Numbered from the stretch's first letter, positions 1-10,274 are shown. The stretch: 64,000 nt of DNA from DATJKD01 sp963728295 (GCA_963728295.1 CAVSKB010000006.1:496001-560000), one strand, 5' to 3'. The notes: a model not told the origin generated them from the letters alone. Numbers and translations are program-made.

Positions 1-1805
1 CAATGAGTGAACCGTTACTGCCATGCTGCGGACGGCGATGCGGATACCGATCCGGTCGCTGCGCTCGTCGCGCAGTTCGAAGCACTGTGCGTGAGCGCGG
101 GTATTGGATATCAATCGACGGCGCTATCGGAAGACGTCGCGCAGAGCTACTCGAGAGCTGCGGGACATTGAGGAATTGGAGGGCAAACGCTGGCACGAGC
201 GTGCCTTCTTTCGCATCGCGGGCGCGTGACGTATCGGTTGCATGACTGGCAAGCACTCGAAGCGGGTCGCGTTGAAGAACAAGAATAGCTGCACGAGTTG
301 TCACGCCTGTCACTCGGCAACATCGTCGAGACTCTAAAACACGAGACATGGCGGCATTGGTTCACTGCTGAGGAATCCGGATGACTGCCTACGCGCCGCG
401 GAACGAGGAAAGGGGCTAGCGCGCTCGCATAGCGATCGCTCGCGAAGGGCGACTGCGAGTGCACACGGGTTTTCCGCGGCGAATTACGGGGAACTTGCAG
501 TCCGACCGTTTTTCTGCGTGACGCGTCTCCGCGGCTCAACTACTAACGTGACGTGGCGCCCTCGCGGTGGGTCGCTGTCGGATGACTTTATCGTTCGCGC
601 GACCGCCTCCGCCGCGACAGCTCGTACTGCGCGAGGCGACATTGGTACGCGCGTCGATGAAATAGAGAACGCGATGGCAGTGTCGTGGGTCGGCGAAGGT
701 GCGCAAGCGTTGAGCTCCGCGCGTTCGATGTCACTGAGCTTTTGCCTACAAGCTCACGGCATGTGCGTGTTGACACAGGAGCTTTTGCGTTCGTCAAACG
801 CGAAGTCGCGTTCGATAATTTTGGCTGGGCTTCTCGCGCGCATGCAGGACACCGCATTCTTCTCCGCTGACGCGTCACGCCACGAGTCAGGCGGAATCTT
901 CGCGGCATCACGCGACGCGGCGACAGGTGATCAGTTGCGACATTGCGGGCTCATTGAAAACTTGAGGGCGATCTCAGTACATTTTTTCGTGATGCACCGA
1001 GCGTGGCGCTGCTTGTCGCTGCGTCAGCGCTGTTCGATCTCGGTGTGAAAGGCGGGACACTAAGCGGTGTCGGTAATTACGACGCGATACGTTCGTGATT
1101 CGACGGGCTCGCGATCGTTTTGCTCGACGGAAAGAAGCGCGACGAGCGCGAGCGTGCAGCTAGCGACGATCCAACGAACAGCTCGACGACGCGACGGCGA
1201 CCAAAAAAGCGAAGCGCTTTGTCGGCGAGCTTAGAGAGCGCTGGCGACTTTAGAACGTACGTAGCGCTCGAGCTTGCGACAGTGGGGCTGTTCGAGCTGA
1301 TTTACGGATTCATACACGGCTGATCGCTCTCGAGCGGCGCTTGGCGACTCGAGGACGTAGGGCGATGAGCTATCGCGGTATTGGTCAGGATGAGCATTAC
1401 AGCGAGGGCGACTACTGCACACACGCGGATCACTTTGGCCGCAATGAAGGCCTCGCATCACTGGTCGTGATGCGAGTTGGCATTGTGTGTCAAGCGGAGC
1501 GGGCATGAGAAACAACGCGTTCGAGGGCACGATCACAGACGCGTGGTCGAAGCGCTAGCGTTCGGGATGCGCTTACGCGCGCCAGATCGGCAGAATGGTG
1601 ATCGAGGCGTTATCGGCGCTCATGGTTACTGCGTGCTCGAGGATGACTTGACGGTGCGATTTTCGACGCGGCACGGGCTGCGCGACGACTGGCCGAGGCT
1701 GCGTCGCGCGGATTACGCTGGTGAATGATATTACTGAAACGTTTTGCGCTTGGACGAGTTGCGGCCGTTTGAGATTCTAGACGCCGATGACGCGGGTGAA
1801 TGAGC
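1..1805. other. No confident gene; incoherent or decayed segment
   Basis: No reading frame on either strand gives a recognisable protein. Short protein-like stretches appear on the plus strand, for example around 691-867 and 961-1083 in one frame and around 1745-1803 in another, but stops of all three kinds interrupt each frame every 20-60 codons. The segment is richer in A/T than what follows and changes abruptly near 1805-1885 into high-GC coding sequence. It could be a decayed prophage or plasmid gene, or sequence of very low accuracy. Confidence 0.4.
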
Positions 1806-1852
1806 AAGCAAGGCTAAGGCGGCGGCCGTAACTTTGACGGGCTCGTCATACA

Positions 1853-1882
1853 AACGACGGCGGCCGTGTGGCCGCCGTCGTT
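1853..1882. terminator. Perfect hairpin downstream of the protease gene
   Basis: A 13-bp perfect inverted repeat (1853-1865 and 1870-1882) with a 4-base GTGT loop lies 25 bases past the stop of the minus-strand protease. There is no T-tract on either strand, so it is a probable but not classical terminator. Confidence 0.5.
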
Positions 1883-1906
1883 CGAGGGTCGAGTTTGCCC
1901 GCCCCT

Positions 1907-4172
1907 TTACCCGAACGGTGGCGGAACCATGTGCTGGCCGGGCGCGGCATCGCCTTCGCCGACGAGGACGAGCAGCATCGCGTGGGCCACCTCGACGCCG
2001 CCGGTCGAGACGTTCAGCTGGGCCTGCTTGAACCCGTCGGCGGCGCCCTTGGTCGTGGCCAGGACGACCGTGACCGTCGCGGACTGCGCCGGCGGCCAGG
2101 GTGAACGTCGCCGCCGCTGAGCGCTGAACGTCGCACCGTCGGCGGCCGTATCGGAGACGGCGACCGTGAAGGTCTTCGCTGAGCCGCTGATGTTGGTGAT
2201 CGTCGATGGTCGCTGACGTTCGCCTGGCCGCTGCCGCTCGGCGAGGACCCGAACGAATGGCTGACCGGATCGAGCGCGGCGACGGCGCCCACCGCCGCGT
2301 CGACGTCGAGCAGTCCGGCGCCGACGATCAGCGCGTCGTTGGTGACGAGCTCCGGTCTCTGGGTGCCTGCAGCACGTTCTGCTGGGCCGTGTTGATCACG
2401 GCCGAGCGAACCTGGCCGCGCTCCAGTCGGGATGGGCGCCGCGGACGACCGCCGCTGCTCCGGCGAGGTGCGGCGTGGCCATCGACGTACCGCCGAAGAA
2501 CGCCCAGCAGCCGGTAGTCGGCGCTCTGCCTCATCGCACGCCCAGGCGGGCTGCGAGCTGAGGACGTCGGCACCCGGGCGCGACGACGTCGGGCTTGATC
2601 AGCAGTCGCCGTGCGTCGGGCCCTGGCTGCTGAAGCTGGCCATGAGGTTGGTGTCCTCCGGGCTCGTGACGTAGACGCCGAGCGCGTGAAGCGTTGCGCG
2701 GCCGCCCGTCGTGGTCGTCGATCACCAGCGCCGTCCTCGAGGCTGACCATGAAGCCCGGGATGGTCGGCTGCGGCTCGAGCCCGTTGTGCGCCATGACGA
2801 ACGGCGCCTCGCCGGGACTGCGGTTGACCATGATCACGCCGACGGCGCCGGCGTTCTGCGCGTTGCGCATCTTCACGGTGAAGTCGCAGTCGCCGCGGCC
2901 GAGCAGCGCGATCTTGCCGGTGAGGTCGATGCCGCGGCAGCGTCGAACGGCGCGTCGCAGGCGAGGTTCACGCCGTGCGGGTAGCGCTGCTCGGATCGGA
3001 CACGACCGCCAGCGGCGCGGTGACGTCGGCTGTCGAGCTCTCGAAGTCGCCGACGACGGCCTCGTAGTCGAGTGCCGGCGACGGTCACGATGTTGATGAT
3101 CCTGTGGCCGACCGTGCTCGCGCCCGCGGTGAGCGCGCGCGGCGCCGCGCCGGGGTAGTGGACGGTGAAGTAGCCCGGACCTTCGTTGCCCGGCGGCGAC
3201 CGCGACGACCATGTTGGCCCGGTCGAGGTTGTCGATCGCGTTGTCGAGCAGGAACGCGCCGCCGCCGTCGTTGCGGGCGCCGCCAAGGCTCATGTTGGCG
3301 ACGTCGAAGCCGTCCTCGTACGCCTCTTCGAGCGCGTCGAGGATGTCCTCGGAGCGTGCCTCGCCCACCGTCGCCCGGGAAGACGTTGTAGTTGCCGAGC
3401 AGCGCCCGCGGGCGCGACGCCGGACGGGTCATACGGGATGTCGACGCCGTCGATCGACGGCCGGCGTATGGGCGTTGCAGGCGATCGTGCCGGCGACGTG
3501 CGTGCCGTGGCCGTTACGGTCGGACGCGTCGACGCCGAGCTTCCTGGCCTTGTTGTTGAAGACCTTGGCGACGATGACCTTGTTGTTGGTGAGGCTCGGG
3601 TCGCCGAGTCTGGTCTGGTGCCGGGTAGCCCGCGTCGTCGAAGCACGGATGAGTGACGTCGATGCCGCTGTCGATGACGGCGACCTTGACGCCCGCGCCG
3701 GCATTGGCCGCTCCGCCGACCGCGGTCCAGGCCTCGTTAGCGCGCACGAGCGCGAGATCCGGATCGTCGTGGGCGAGCGGGCGGTAGACGCCTGCAGTAT
3801 GCGCGCGCGACCAGCGGCGCGGAGCGCAGGGTCTTGCCAGCGACGTTCCGTTGAGCTTGACCGCTACGCGTGGAGCGCAATATCGAAGCTGCCGGTGACC
3901 TTGGCCTTCGGCGCGTTCGCGCTCAGCCACTGCTTGAATTCGTTGCGGATCTGGTTGAGCTGCGCACGCTCGACTGCACGCTGCGCTGTTGAAATCGATC
4001 TTCTTCCCGTTGGTCGGCCGCGGCCGCGCGACGTCGAGAGCGGATCGCCGACCAGCTCGACGATCGCCGAAGAGCGATCGACAGTGGACGCCGGCTGCGC
4101 GGCGGTCGCACCGCCGGCCGACGCGACCACGAGCGCCAGGACGGTGCTGAACAAACCGAGGGTTCGCCTCAT
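1907..4172 (-). CDS. Secreted subtilisin-like (S8) serine protease with PA domain, multiply frameshifted
   Basis: Read across frames, the order is: Sec signal peptide (MRRTLGLFSTVLALVVASAG), a propeptide-like region, VAVIDSGID (catalytic Asp) near 3670, DRNGHGTHVAGT (catalytic His) near 3510, NMSLGG near 3290, a PA domain (about 2880-2750; CDFTVKMRNAQNAGAVGVI), and a C-terminal beta-sandwich-like tail ending PPPFG at 1907. The region expected to hold the catalytic Ser lies in the badly broken 2480-2560 part and no intact GTSMA motif can be read. The start has a strong GGAGGA site just upstream. At least eight frame changes occur in 2.3 kb. PA-domain subtilases of about 750 residues are extracellular proteases. 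Either the gene is genuinely dead or this stretch is poorly sequenced; the latter seems likelier given the window-wide pattern. Confidence 0.8.
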
Positions 4173-4307
4173 GTGTCCTCCTCTCAAATCTAAGAAAACC
4201 AGAAGGGGGTCCTGATGAAAGCCGATTTCCTTCGATTGCTTGCCCTAGCACTGTCCGACGCTCTGTCGGGCATGGCCCTGAGGCTTAACTTCAGCCTGCC
4301 GCTCGGT

Positions 4308-4343
4308 TATGTAATGCAAGTCTTGTATGTAATGCAAGTCTTG
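4308..4343. repeat. Tandem 18-bp direct repeat
   Basis: Two perfect head-to-tail copies of an 18-base unit (tatgtaatgcaagtcttg) lie in the 425-base gap between the protease start and the TPR gene stop. The gap is AT-richer than its surroundings. No convincing gene is seen in it; the short minus-strand frame at 4379-4600 is rich in Arg and Ser and looks spurious. Confidence 0.7.
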
Positions 4344-4596
4344 ATCCAGCCTGCTTCTACTCGTGCGCATTCAATGTATTAGCGCTGTTTGCTTGTGTAA
4401 TTACGAGACGCCTTAGCCGCTAACCGTAAAGAGTTTCGACGTGAGCGATTCGGCCCGCGCGGGGCGCGGACCTTTGCCGCGGTGCGGCGTGACTTACGTG
4501 AGCAACGCGCCATATTCGGGCGATGTAGATCGTAGGGTGCCCCGGTCAGCTCGTCGCATCGCTTGAATGCAAGACATGCTTTGGGCGATTGCGCGC

Positions 4597-6342
4597 TCAC
4601 TCCGGCAGCTTCAGCTTCCTCAGAAACGCCTTGTAGCGCGGATCGTCGACGAGCCCGCGCAACAGCCGGTCGCCTTTGATCTCCGCGACGCCGCCGTCGC
4701 GCTGGTCATAGGCGCGCTCGAGCCACTCGAAGGCCAGGTCGGCCTCGCCGCGGAAGGCATGCACTTCGGCGATCTGGTAGGCCGTCTCCCCGGCGTACTT
4801 GCTCTTCAGGGCCGCCAGCGCCGCGTCGGACTCGCTGCGCCGGCCGAGCGCGTGAAATACGAGCGGCAATCCTGCAGAGCCGCCAGATCTCCTCCGTTTC
4901 CTGCTGCATTTCCTGCAGGGCGGCGTCGGTCTTGCCCTGCAGGAGCAGGGCCCGCCCGATCGCCAAGTGCCGGACGGCCCCGTCGGGATCGAGCTCCAGG
5001 GCCTTGCGAAACGCGGCCTCGGCCTCCGTATCGCGGTTGACGGCCAGCAACACGAAGCCGAGGTTGCTGTAGGAGTTCGGCCGCAGCGGATCGCGCTCGA
5101 TGGCCTTGTTCGCCAGGTCGATCGCTTCGTTCCAGCGTCCGAGGATCAACGCCTGGACGCCGACGTGCCTGAGGGCCTGGGCGTTGCCGGGTTCCAGCTC
5201 CAGTGCTCTGCGAAAGCTGGCGTCCGCGGCCGCCCAGTCCCAGTCGTAGACTGCTGTGGATCCAGCCCATCGCCAGATGCGCGTCAGCGAGCTGTGGATC
5301 GAGCGCCAGCGCCTTCTCCGCGGCCTCGCGCGCCCGTCGAAAGCCGTCCGCGGCCGGCACGAAACCCTAGTCGGCCTGCGCTGCGTATGCCTGCGACAGG
5401 CCCGCCCAGGCCGGGGCGTAGCCGGGATCGCGCTCGCGTGACCGCCGGAAGTAATCGACTGCACGCTCGAGGTCCTTCCGGCCGCGCCGGTCGAGGAAGA
5501 AACGTCCCTGCAAGGCGAGGTTGTAGGCCTCCGGGTCCAGTGGCTTGGAACGTGTCGCGAGCGCCGTGCCGAGCAGGGTCAGCTTCAGCGCCTTGACCAC
5601 CTCGCCTGCAATGTCGTCCTGCACGACGAAGATGTCGTCGAGCGTGCGGTCGTAGGTCTCCGACCAGAGGTGGTAACCGTCCGCCGCCTTGATCAACTGC
5701 GCGGTGATCCGGACCTTGTTGCCGGACTTGCGCACGCTGCCCTCGAGGACGTGCGCGACGTTGAGCTTCTGCGCCACCTCCTGGACGTCGATCTTCTCGC
5801 CCTTGAACTTGAACGCCGAGGTGCGCGCGGCAACCCGCAGCTCGGGGATCTTCGCCAGCAGGTTGAGCAACTCCTCCGACAGGCCATCCGCGAAGTACTC
5901 CTGGTCCTGCATCGCCGCTCATGTCCGCGAACGGCAGCACCGCGATGGACTTGGCCGCGGCAACCACGGGGGCTGGAGCAACGTCAACCCGATCCGCAAC
6001 GGTGGGTGTCTCAATTGCCACGACTCGTAGAGCCAGAAAATTCCGCCACCAGCCAGGAACAACAGCGTAATGATTGATGAATTCCGCGCCGTTGACGCGT
6101 TGCTCGCCACGATCGCCGTGATACCAAGCGAGGACCAAGACCACGGGCAAGCCGATCAGGAGGGCGAGCAGCGCGATATGGCGGAGCTGTTCTGGCCAGT
6201 GGAAGGACTCGCTGACGTACTCCAGGCCCTGCAGGAATCCCCAGGCGCCGGCGACGTAGATAAATCCCCACTGCACGACCTTGCGGCGGCGCAATCTGGT
6301 CCAAGTGCTTTCGGCTTCACGCTCTGTCGGCGTGTCGGTCAC
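4597..6342 (-). CDS. Membrane protein with TolB/FlgO-like domain and TPR repeats
   Basis: Starting at 6342 (MTDTPTEREAESTWTRLRRR), the protein has one or two transmembrane helices (about residues 24-85), a linker, then the motif SIAVLPFADMSG followed after a frame change by YFADGLSEELLNLLAKIPEL. This is the periplasmic TolB-N/FlgO-like module commonly found in proteobacterial cyclase-like and winged-helix TPR proteins. Then come at least six TPR units (for example ALELEPGNAQALRHVGVQAL) to the end. Breaks lie near 5915, at 5367 (an in-frame TAG between QAD and GFVPAADG), near 5260 and near 4870. The overall length is a multiple of three (about 580 residues). The cytoplasmic output domain usual in this group is absent. 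The exact function is unknown; it is probably an inner-membrane scaffold or sensor. Confidence 0.75.
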
Positions 6343-6497
6343 TGACCTCCCCCCTCAAGGGACAGTCTGGTATCAAGCAACGGGCACGGCAAGGGGGCAG
6401 GGGCGACCCGTGTGTTTTTCCCCGAACGCAGCGGATATTCGCGTCGCTCAGTCAAGCAGGGCGGCGCAGGCTCAGGGCATGGCCACAATGCCCACCG

Positions 6498-6562
6498 GCC
6501 TAACATCGCAGCCGGCCACCTAGCGTCTTGGGCGTACCTGGTGGTGGCACTGGCGGATGTTG
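6498..6562. repeat. Repeat A, copy 1 (partner at 7577-7640)
   Basis: About 64 bases here are near-identical to 7577-7640. Shared blocks include gccggcc, ctagcgt, tgggcgta and tggtggcactggcgg. Each copy lies just downstream (minus strand) of a copy of the small zinc-ribbon gene, so gene and 3' flank were duplicated together. The rest of the 6343-6621 gap shows nothing else. Confidence 0.6.
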
Positions 6563-6621
6563 CGTGCGCCACGGCGTTAATCGAGGCGGGTAATGGCTGG
6601 CTTCATTGCGGGTGGTTTAAG

Positions 6622-6807
6622 TCACCGAATACCCGGCGCGCGGCAGTAGCTACAACGAGGCTTGCGACCGACGAATCGATAGCCCCCGCGACCTTCAGCA
6701 ATCAGCCGTTCCAGGTCGAGCACCGCCCAGCGCTCGCATGTTGCGCAGTACGCCGCGAGCTGGTGATCGTGCTGGTGCAGGGCGCGAAAGGTGTCGAGCG
6801 TGACCAT
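6622..6807 (-). CDS. Small zinc-ribbon-like protein
   Basis: A 61-residue protein with two CxxC pairs (YCATC and RCSYC) separated by a conserved-looking core (ERWAVLDLERLIAEGRGG YRFVG). This is typical of small zinc-ribbon proteins of unknown role in high-GC gammaproteobacteria. A second, decayed copy lies about 900 bases away (7565-7730) on the same strand, which supports this frame as the real one. Overlapping plus-strand frames are treated as shadows. Confidence 0.6.
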   Translation of the reverse strand: MVTLDTFRALHQHDHQLAAYCATCERWAVLDLERLIAEGRGGYRFVGRKPRCSYCRAPGIR

Positions 6808-6877
6808 TGCTTAGCTGTCAGCTGCCATCATGTAACGAGTGGATTTGATGCGGGCGAAGGGTGAGGTCTAAGCAGTT

Positions 6878-7508
6878 ATGTACCGAGCATACGTAGCCGT
6901 TGTGGCGCTGGCGTTAGCGAGCGTGATTGGTTGTGATCAACACACAGGTCGGAAGTCCGTGGCCGAGCCGATGCAGTGGCGCAACGACTGCCTTCTGTCG
7001 AGTTCCGACGTTCCCTTTGCGCGCGCCTTCGAGCCCAAACTTCATCGATGCTTGAAGGAGCACCCTTGGAAGATTTATCGAAGCAATGATCCAGTAACGG
7101 ATGAGCCACAGGTAACTGTCGCAACAACAACTCTTCTTGGCCTCACCCTTTTAGGCAACCTGCCGCTACCGACGCCCAGGTTAGGTACTACGATGTAGAA
7201 AAAACACCGTGGATGCGGCCATTGACTGGGATCGATTCATAGGTCGGGAGGATGTCGCAGTGGCTTATCGCATCGACAATTCGCGCCCGATTGCGGCCAC
7301 ATGGTCAATTTCTACGTCGTCAACCGCTGCAATTGTGCCAGAGGGGCAGGTCCTTGAATTCGTGCACTCACTTCGATCAAGGAATGAATTGATCGCGCAA
7401 GTTACGACCGATAGGGGCGTCAAAGTTGATGGCACGTTCGTTCTTACTGATGCCAATCGGGCGATTGATGCCGTACTTGCTGCCTGCAATAGCGAATCTA
7501 TCTCCTAA
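6878..7508 (+). CDS. Predicted lipoprotein, probably frameshifted
   Basis: Begins with a lipoprotein signal peptide (YVAVVALALASVIGC, lipobox ending in Cys19). The first frame runs to about 7198. The second, beginning WMDAAIDWDRFIGREDV near 7209, runs to 7508 and reads as a coherent globular domain (VAVAYRIDNSRPIAATW, FVLTDANRAIDAVLAAC). A third frame between them (VRYYDVEKTPWM) links the two, so this is most likely one gene of about 210 residues with two frame changes near 7140 and 7200. No family is recognised. Lipidation and export to the periplasm or outer membrane are inferred from the signal. Confidence 0.6.
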
Positions 7509-7564
7509 GGACGCTGGCACCGTGACGAGCGCGGAGGCACGCGCTCACGATGCCGACATGGAAG

Positions 7565-7730
7565 CTATGCCCATCGACCCGAACATCGCCGCCGGCCGGC
7601 TAGCGTTCTGGGCGTATCACTGGGTGGCACTGGCGGGTGCTGAGGAGGCGGCGTTTCGGCGATTAGCCCTCTCCGCTCGCACGCGGCGCAGTAGCACGCG
7701 AGCTTGTGATCGTGCTCATCGCGGGCCGTC
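7565..7730 (-). pseudogene. Decayed second copy of the small zinc-ribbon gene
   Basis: Minus-strand translation gives HDHKLACYCAACERRGLIAE, matching HDHQLAAYCATCERW...LIAE of the gene at 6622-6807. About 8 codons are lost in the middle and the second CxxC pair is missing. There is no good in-frame start, and its 5' end runs into the stop of the gene at 7716-7877. It reads as a truncated duplicate. Confidence 0.5.
7577..7640. repeat. Repeat A, copy 2 (partner at 6498-6562)
   Basis: Second copy of the repeat described at 6498-6562. Here it overlaps the 3' end of the decayed zinc-ribbon copy. Confidence 0.6.
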
Positions 7731-7877
7731 CTTCGAGTTGTAGAGCGCCCGTTGTGCCCGACGCGCGATGTCCATCCTGTGTGTGTGCTTGATCCATGGC
7801 GCGCGTCGCCGCCACAGCATGAGGCCCACGAAACTAATCCCGAACGCCCCGCAGAAGAAGATCCAGAGTTCGGACAT
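7716..7877 (-). CDS. Small membrane protein, 53 residues
   Basis: Begins MSELWIFFCGAFGISFVGLM, a single transmembrane helix, followed by a basic tail (LWRRRAPWIKHTHRMDIARR) and ends KDGPR. The frame is open from ATG to TGA and the hydrophobic-then-basic pattern is typical of a small inner-membrane protein with a cytoplasmic tail. Its stop overlaps the start region of the decayed zinc-ribbon copy, which suggests they were once translationally coupled. Function unknown. Confidence 0.55.
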   Translation of the reverse strand: MSELWIFFCGAFGISFVGLMLWRRRAPWIKHTHRMDIARRAQRALYNSKDGPR

Positions 7878-8126
7878 GACGCTCACCTTACCTCCGCAGC
7901 GTCAACTGGGCACGTTCGAACTGATCGAACGAACGGTGGGAACCTTCAGGGCCGGCGCTCGCAAGGGGGCCGGCCTTTCTTGCCCGTAGAATACGAGCAG
8001 TCTGTATGAACGCGGCCCCCGTGTGCTTGGTGACACAGCGGTGACACGCGACTGTCCGTAAACGGTCGATGCCCGAGGAAAATAGGTCCGTGAACGTCCC
8101 ATCCTCTGTATCGGCGGCATCGAGGC

Positions 8127-9362
8127 TTGAATCCAGCCGACCCAGGCCCACTACCGGCGCCGCCACCACGCGAGCCGCTCAGCGACCGCACCCTTCTCCG
8201 GCTGCTCGCCGCGGTCTCGGCGCTCGGGCCGATTGCGACCAACCTGTATCTGCCGGCGCTACCCGACGTCCGCGCCGACTTCGGCGCGAGCGTCGCCGCG
8301 GTGCAGACGACCTTCTCCATCTCGCTCATCACCTTCGCCACCGGGATCCTGGTCTGGGGGCCGCTCTCCGACCGTTACGGTCGTCGCACGGCGGTGATCA
8401 CGGGTCTCACGATCATGATCGCGGGCTCGCTGTTGAATCTCGCCGCGCCCAGCCTCGGCTGGCTGATCGCCGGGCGGGGCATCCAGGCCTTCGGGACGGC
8501 CGCCGGCCTGGTCGTCGCGCGGGTAATCGTGACTGACCGCTTTCCGGCCGATCGAATCGCGCGGACGCTCGCAGGCCTGACCATGGCGTCCGTCCTGGGC
8601 AACGCGCTCGCGCCGACGGCAGGCGGCTACCTCGTCGCGGCGTTCGGCTGGCGATCGGTGTTCGGCGTGCTGGTCGTCGCGGCGGTCGTGGTCGCCATCG
8701 CTGCATGGCGGGGACTGCCCGAGACGCACGCGCACGGCGGCAGTCCGCCTCGCGTGCGCGACATGGTCGCGACCGCCCGCATGCTGCTCGGCGAGCCGCT
8801 CTTCGTCCATTGCATCGTGCAGAGTACGGTGGTCTACGCCATCTTCTTCGTGTTCATCTCGCTCTCGCCGCACATCATGGTCGACGCCCTCGGCCGCAGC
8901 GGCACCGAGTTCGGCCCGTATTACCTCTTCATCGCGGTCGGCTATTTCCTGGGCAACTGGTCGGTGGGCCGGCTCGCTTCGCCGCGCGGTCAGCACTGGA
9001 TGGTGTCGACCGGCCTCACGATTCAGCTCGCCGCCGCGGCGGCGGGTCTGGCGCTCGTGCTCATGCACGTCGATCACCCGCTCAGCATATTCATCCCGAT
9101 GGGGGTGCTGGCCTACGGGCAGGGGCTCACGCTGCCGAGCGTGACCGCGAGCGCGGTGAGCCTGACGCAGGAGAATGTCGGCGTTGCCTCGAGCATCATC
9201 GGATTCCTGCCGCAGATCGTCGCCGCCCTGGCGCTGCAGGGGATGGCACATTTCCCCACGGATACCGCGCTGCCGATGATGGCGTACTGCGCGGCCCTCG
9301 CCGTGATCGGCTACGGGGTACTGCGGTTGGCGCCGAGGTTCGACCTGGTGCGGTTGCGGTAG
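8127..9362 (+). CDS. MFS drug exporter, Bcr/CflA family
   Basis: A 411-residue, 12-helix major facilitator protein, intact in one frame. The first helix carries the Bcr/CflA-type sequence LGPIATNLYLPALPDV, and the loop between helices 2 and 3 has the MFS signature GPLSDRYGRR. Family members export drugs such as bicyclomycin, sulfonamides or chloramphenicol by proton antiport across the inner membrane. The longest frame starts at TTG 8127; a later start is possible because the first 20 residues are a Pro-rich leader. The gene stands alone, with the small minus-strand gene at 9370 convergent 8 bases after its stop. Confidence 0.9.
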   Translation: MNPADPGPLPAPPPREPLSDRTLLRLLAAVSALGPIATNLYLPALPDVRADFGASVAAVQTTFSISLITFATGILVWGPLSDRYGRRTAVITGLTIMIAGSLLNLAAPSLGWLIAGRGIQAFGTAAGLVVARVIVTDRFPADRIARTLAGLTMASVLGNALAPTAGGYLVAAFGWRSVFGVLVVAAVVVAIAAWRGLPETHAHGGSPPRVRDMVATARMLLGEPLFVHCIVQSTVVYAIFFVFISLSPHIMVDALGRSGTEFGPYYLFIAVGYFLGNWSVGRLASPRGQHWMVSTGLTIQLAAAAAGLALVLMHVDHPLSIFIPMGVLAYGQGLTLPSVTASAVSLTQENVGVASSIIGFLPQIVAALALQGMAHFPTDTALPMMAYCAALAVIGYGVLRLAPRFDLVRLR

Positions 9363-9369
9363 CGCTGTG

Positions 9370-9525
9370 TCATTTCCGTCCACGCGTCCTTGACGCTCGA
9401 GCGCGCGCGAGCTTACCGTTTATGGCGATCTCGGCCAACACTCCCGCGATGATGCCGAGCACGCCCCAGATCCAGTCCGTCTGCATGAGAAACGCGCCCG
9501 CCACGTCCAGAAGAATCGAATTCAT
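9370..9525 (-). CDS. Small membrane protein, 51 residues
   Basis: From ATG at 9525: MNSILLDVAGAFLMQTDWIW followed by GVLGIIAGVLAEIAING and a basic tail rich in Arg and Lys. One or two hydrophobic segments and a positive C-terminus suggest a small inner-membrane protein. The frame extends upstream to 9600, but the extension is Arg/Ser-rich and looks non-coding. Function unknown. Confidence 0.45.
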   Translation of the reverse strand: MNSILLDVAGAFLMQTDWIWGVLGIIAGVLAEIAINGKLARARASRTRGRK

Positions 9526-9741
9526 GACAACGCTTTTCCACTCACTTCGACCACGTCCATCTAAGCGCGGCGAACTGCGGAAAACGCGCGATTGCGTCAA
9601 ACATTTCGCGGGCTGCCCGAGCGGAGATGCGCAGCGAGGTCCGCACGGAATGCGGCACCGGATCCGCGGATTGTGCGCGTGATCGCATCCTGGACGAGCG
9701 ATTCCATGGCACGGTCAGGGCTCGCATTCCCGGGGATGATC

Positions 9742-10206
9742 ATGAGATACCGTGCATCAGCTCAACTCGTCGTGGCTGTGCTCCTGGCCGCAAGCGCTGC
9801 GCCCTCGACCGCGGAGTCTGAGTGGACGCCCGTCGCGCAGACCGAGGAGAGTGTCTATCTGCTCGATGAGGCAAGCATCCAGGTTCGCGCCGGTCTGCTC
9901 ACGGCGTGGGAGCTCGTCGAGTACGCAGGGCCGCAACAGGCGGACGGCGTGCTCTATCGCTCGCAGCTGAATCTGCGGGCCTATCGATGCTCGGATCGCA
10001 GCTGGGACGTGCTGCAGGTGACCCGCTTCGCGGGACCGCGACGCTCCGGCGAGGCGGTGCTCGCCAGCAGTTTTCCTCCGTCGGCCGCGGCGTGGAATCG
10101 GGTTGCGCCGGAATCCGTTGCGGCGCTGATGCTCGATCGCGTGTGCACGCTCGCCGGCGCGCAGGCGCGTGGTAACGCGGCAGAATCTTCAAGGACTTCC
10201 TCGTAG
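9742..10206 (+). CDS. Secreted surface-adhesin-E-like protein
   Basis: Start chosen at ATG 9742, because it opens a clean signal peptide (MRYRASAQLVVAVLLAASAA, cleavage near STAES). The mature part has the pattern of the small secreted adhesin-E-like domain: WTPVAQTEESVYLLDEASI, AWELVEYAGPQ, YRSQLNLRAYRCSDRSW, and WNRVAPESVAALMLDRVC with paired cysteines. Proteins of this type are periplasmic or surface-exposed and mostly uncharacterised. Monocistronic, 154 residues. Confidence 0.7.
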   Translation: MRYRASAQLVVAVLLAASAAPSTAESEWTPVAQTEESVYLLDEASIQVRAGLLTAWELVEYAGPQQADGVLYRSQLNLRAYRCSDRSWDVLQVTRFAGPRRSGEAVLASSFPPSAAAWNRVAPESVAALMLDRVCTLAGAQARGNAAESSRTSS

Positions 10207-10274
10207 TCCTGATCCGGGCTCTGCCCTCCTTGCATGACGGCCAGCGCCGCCGCGAGCGAGCGCGATGTCCCGGA

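Noticed and set aside
1..1805. Possible use of an alternative genetic code (stop-codon readthrough) in the left segment
   Set aside because: All three stop types interrupt the best frame at about the rate expected by chance, and coding-like stretches change frame.
1853..1882. Inverted repeat considered as a CRISPR repeat or transposon end
   Set aside because: Single copy, perfect short-loop hairpin immediately downstream of a gene; best explained as a transcript-end structure.
4379..4600. Minus-strand 73-codon frame in the gap before the TPR gene
   Set aside because: Ser/Arg/Lys-rich, no start signal, no recognisable features; treated as non-coding.
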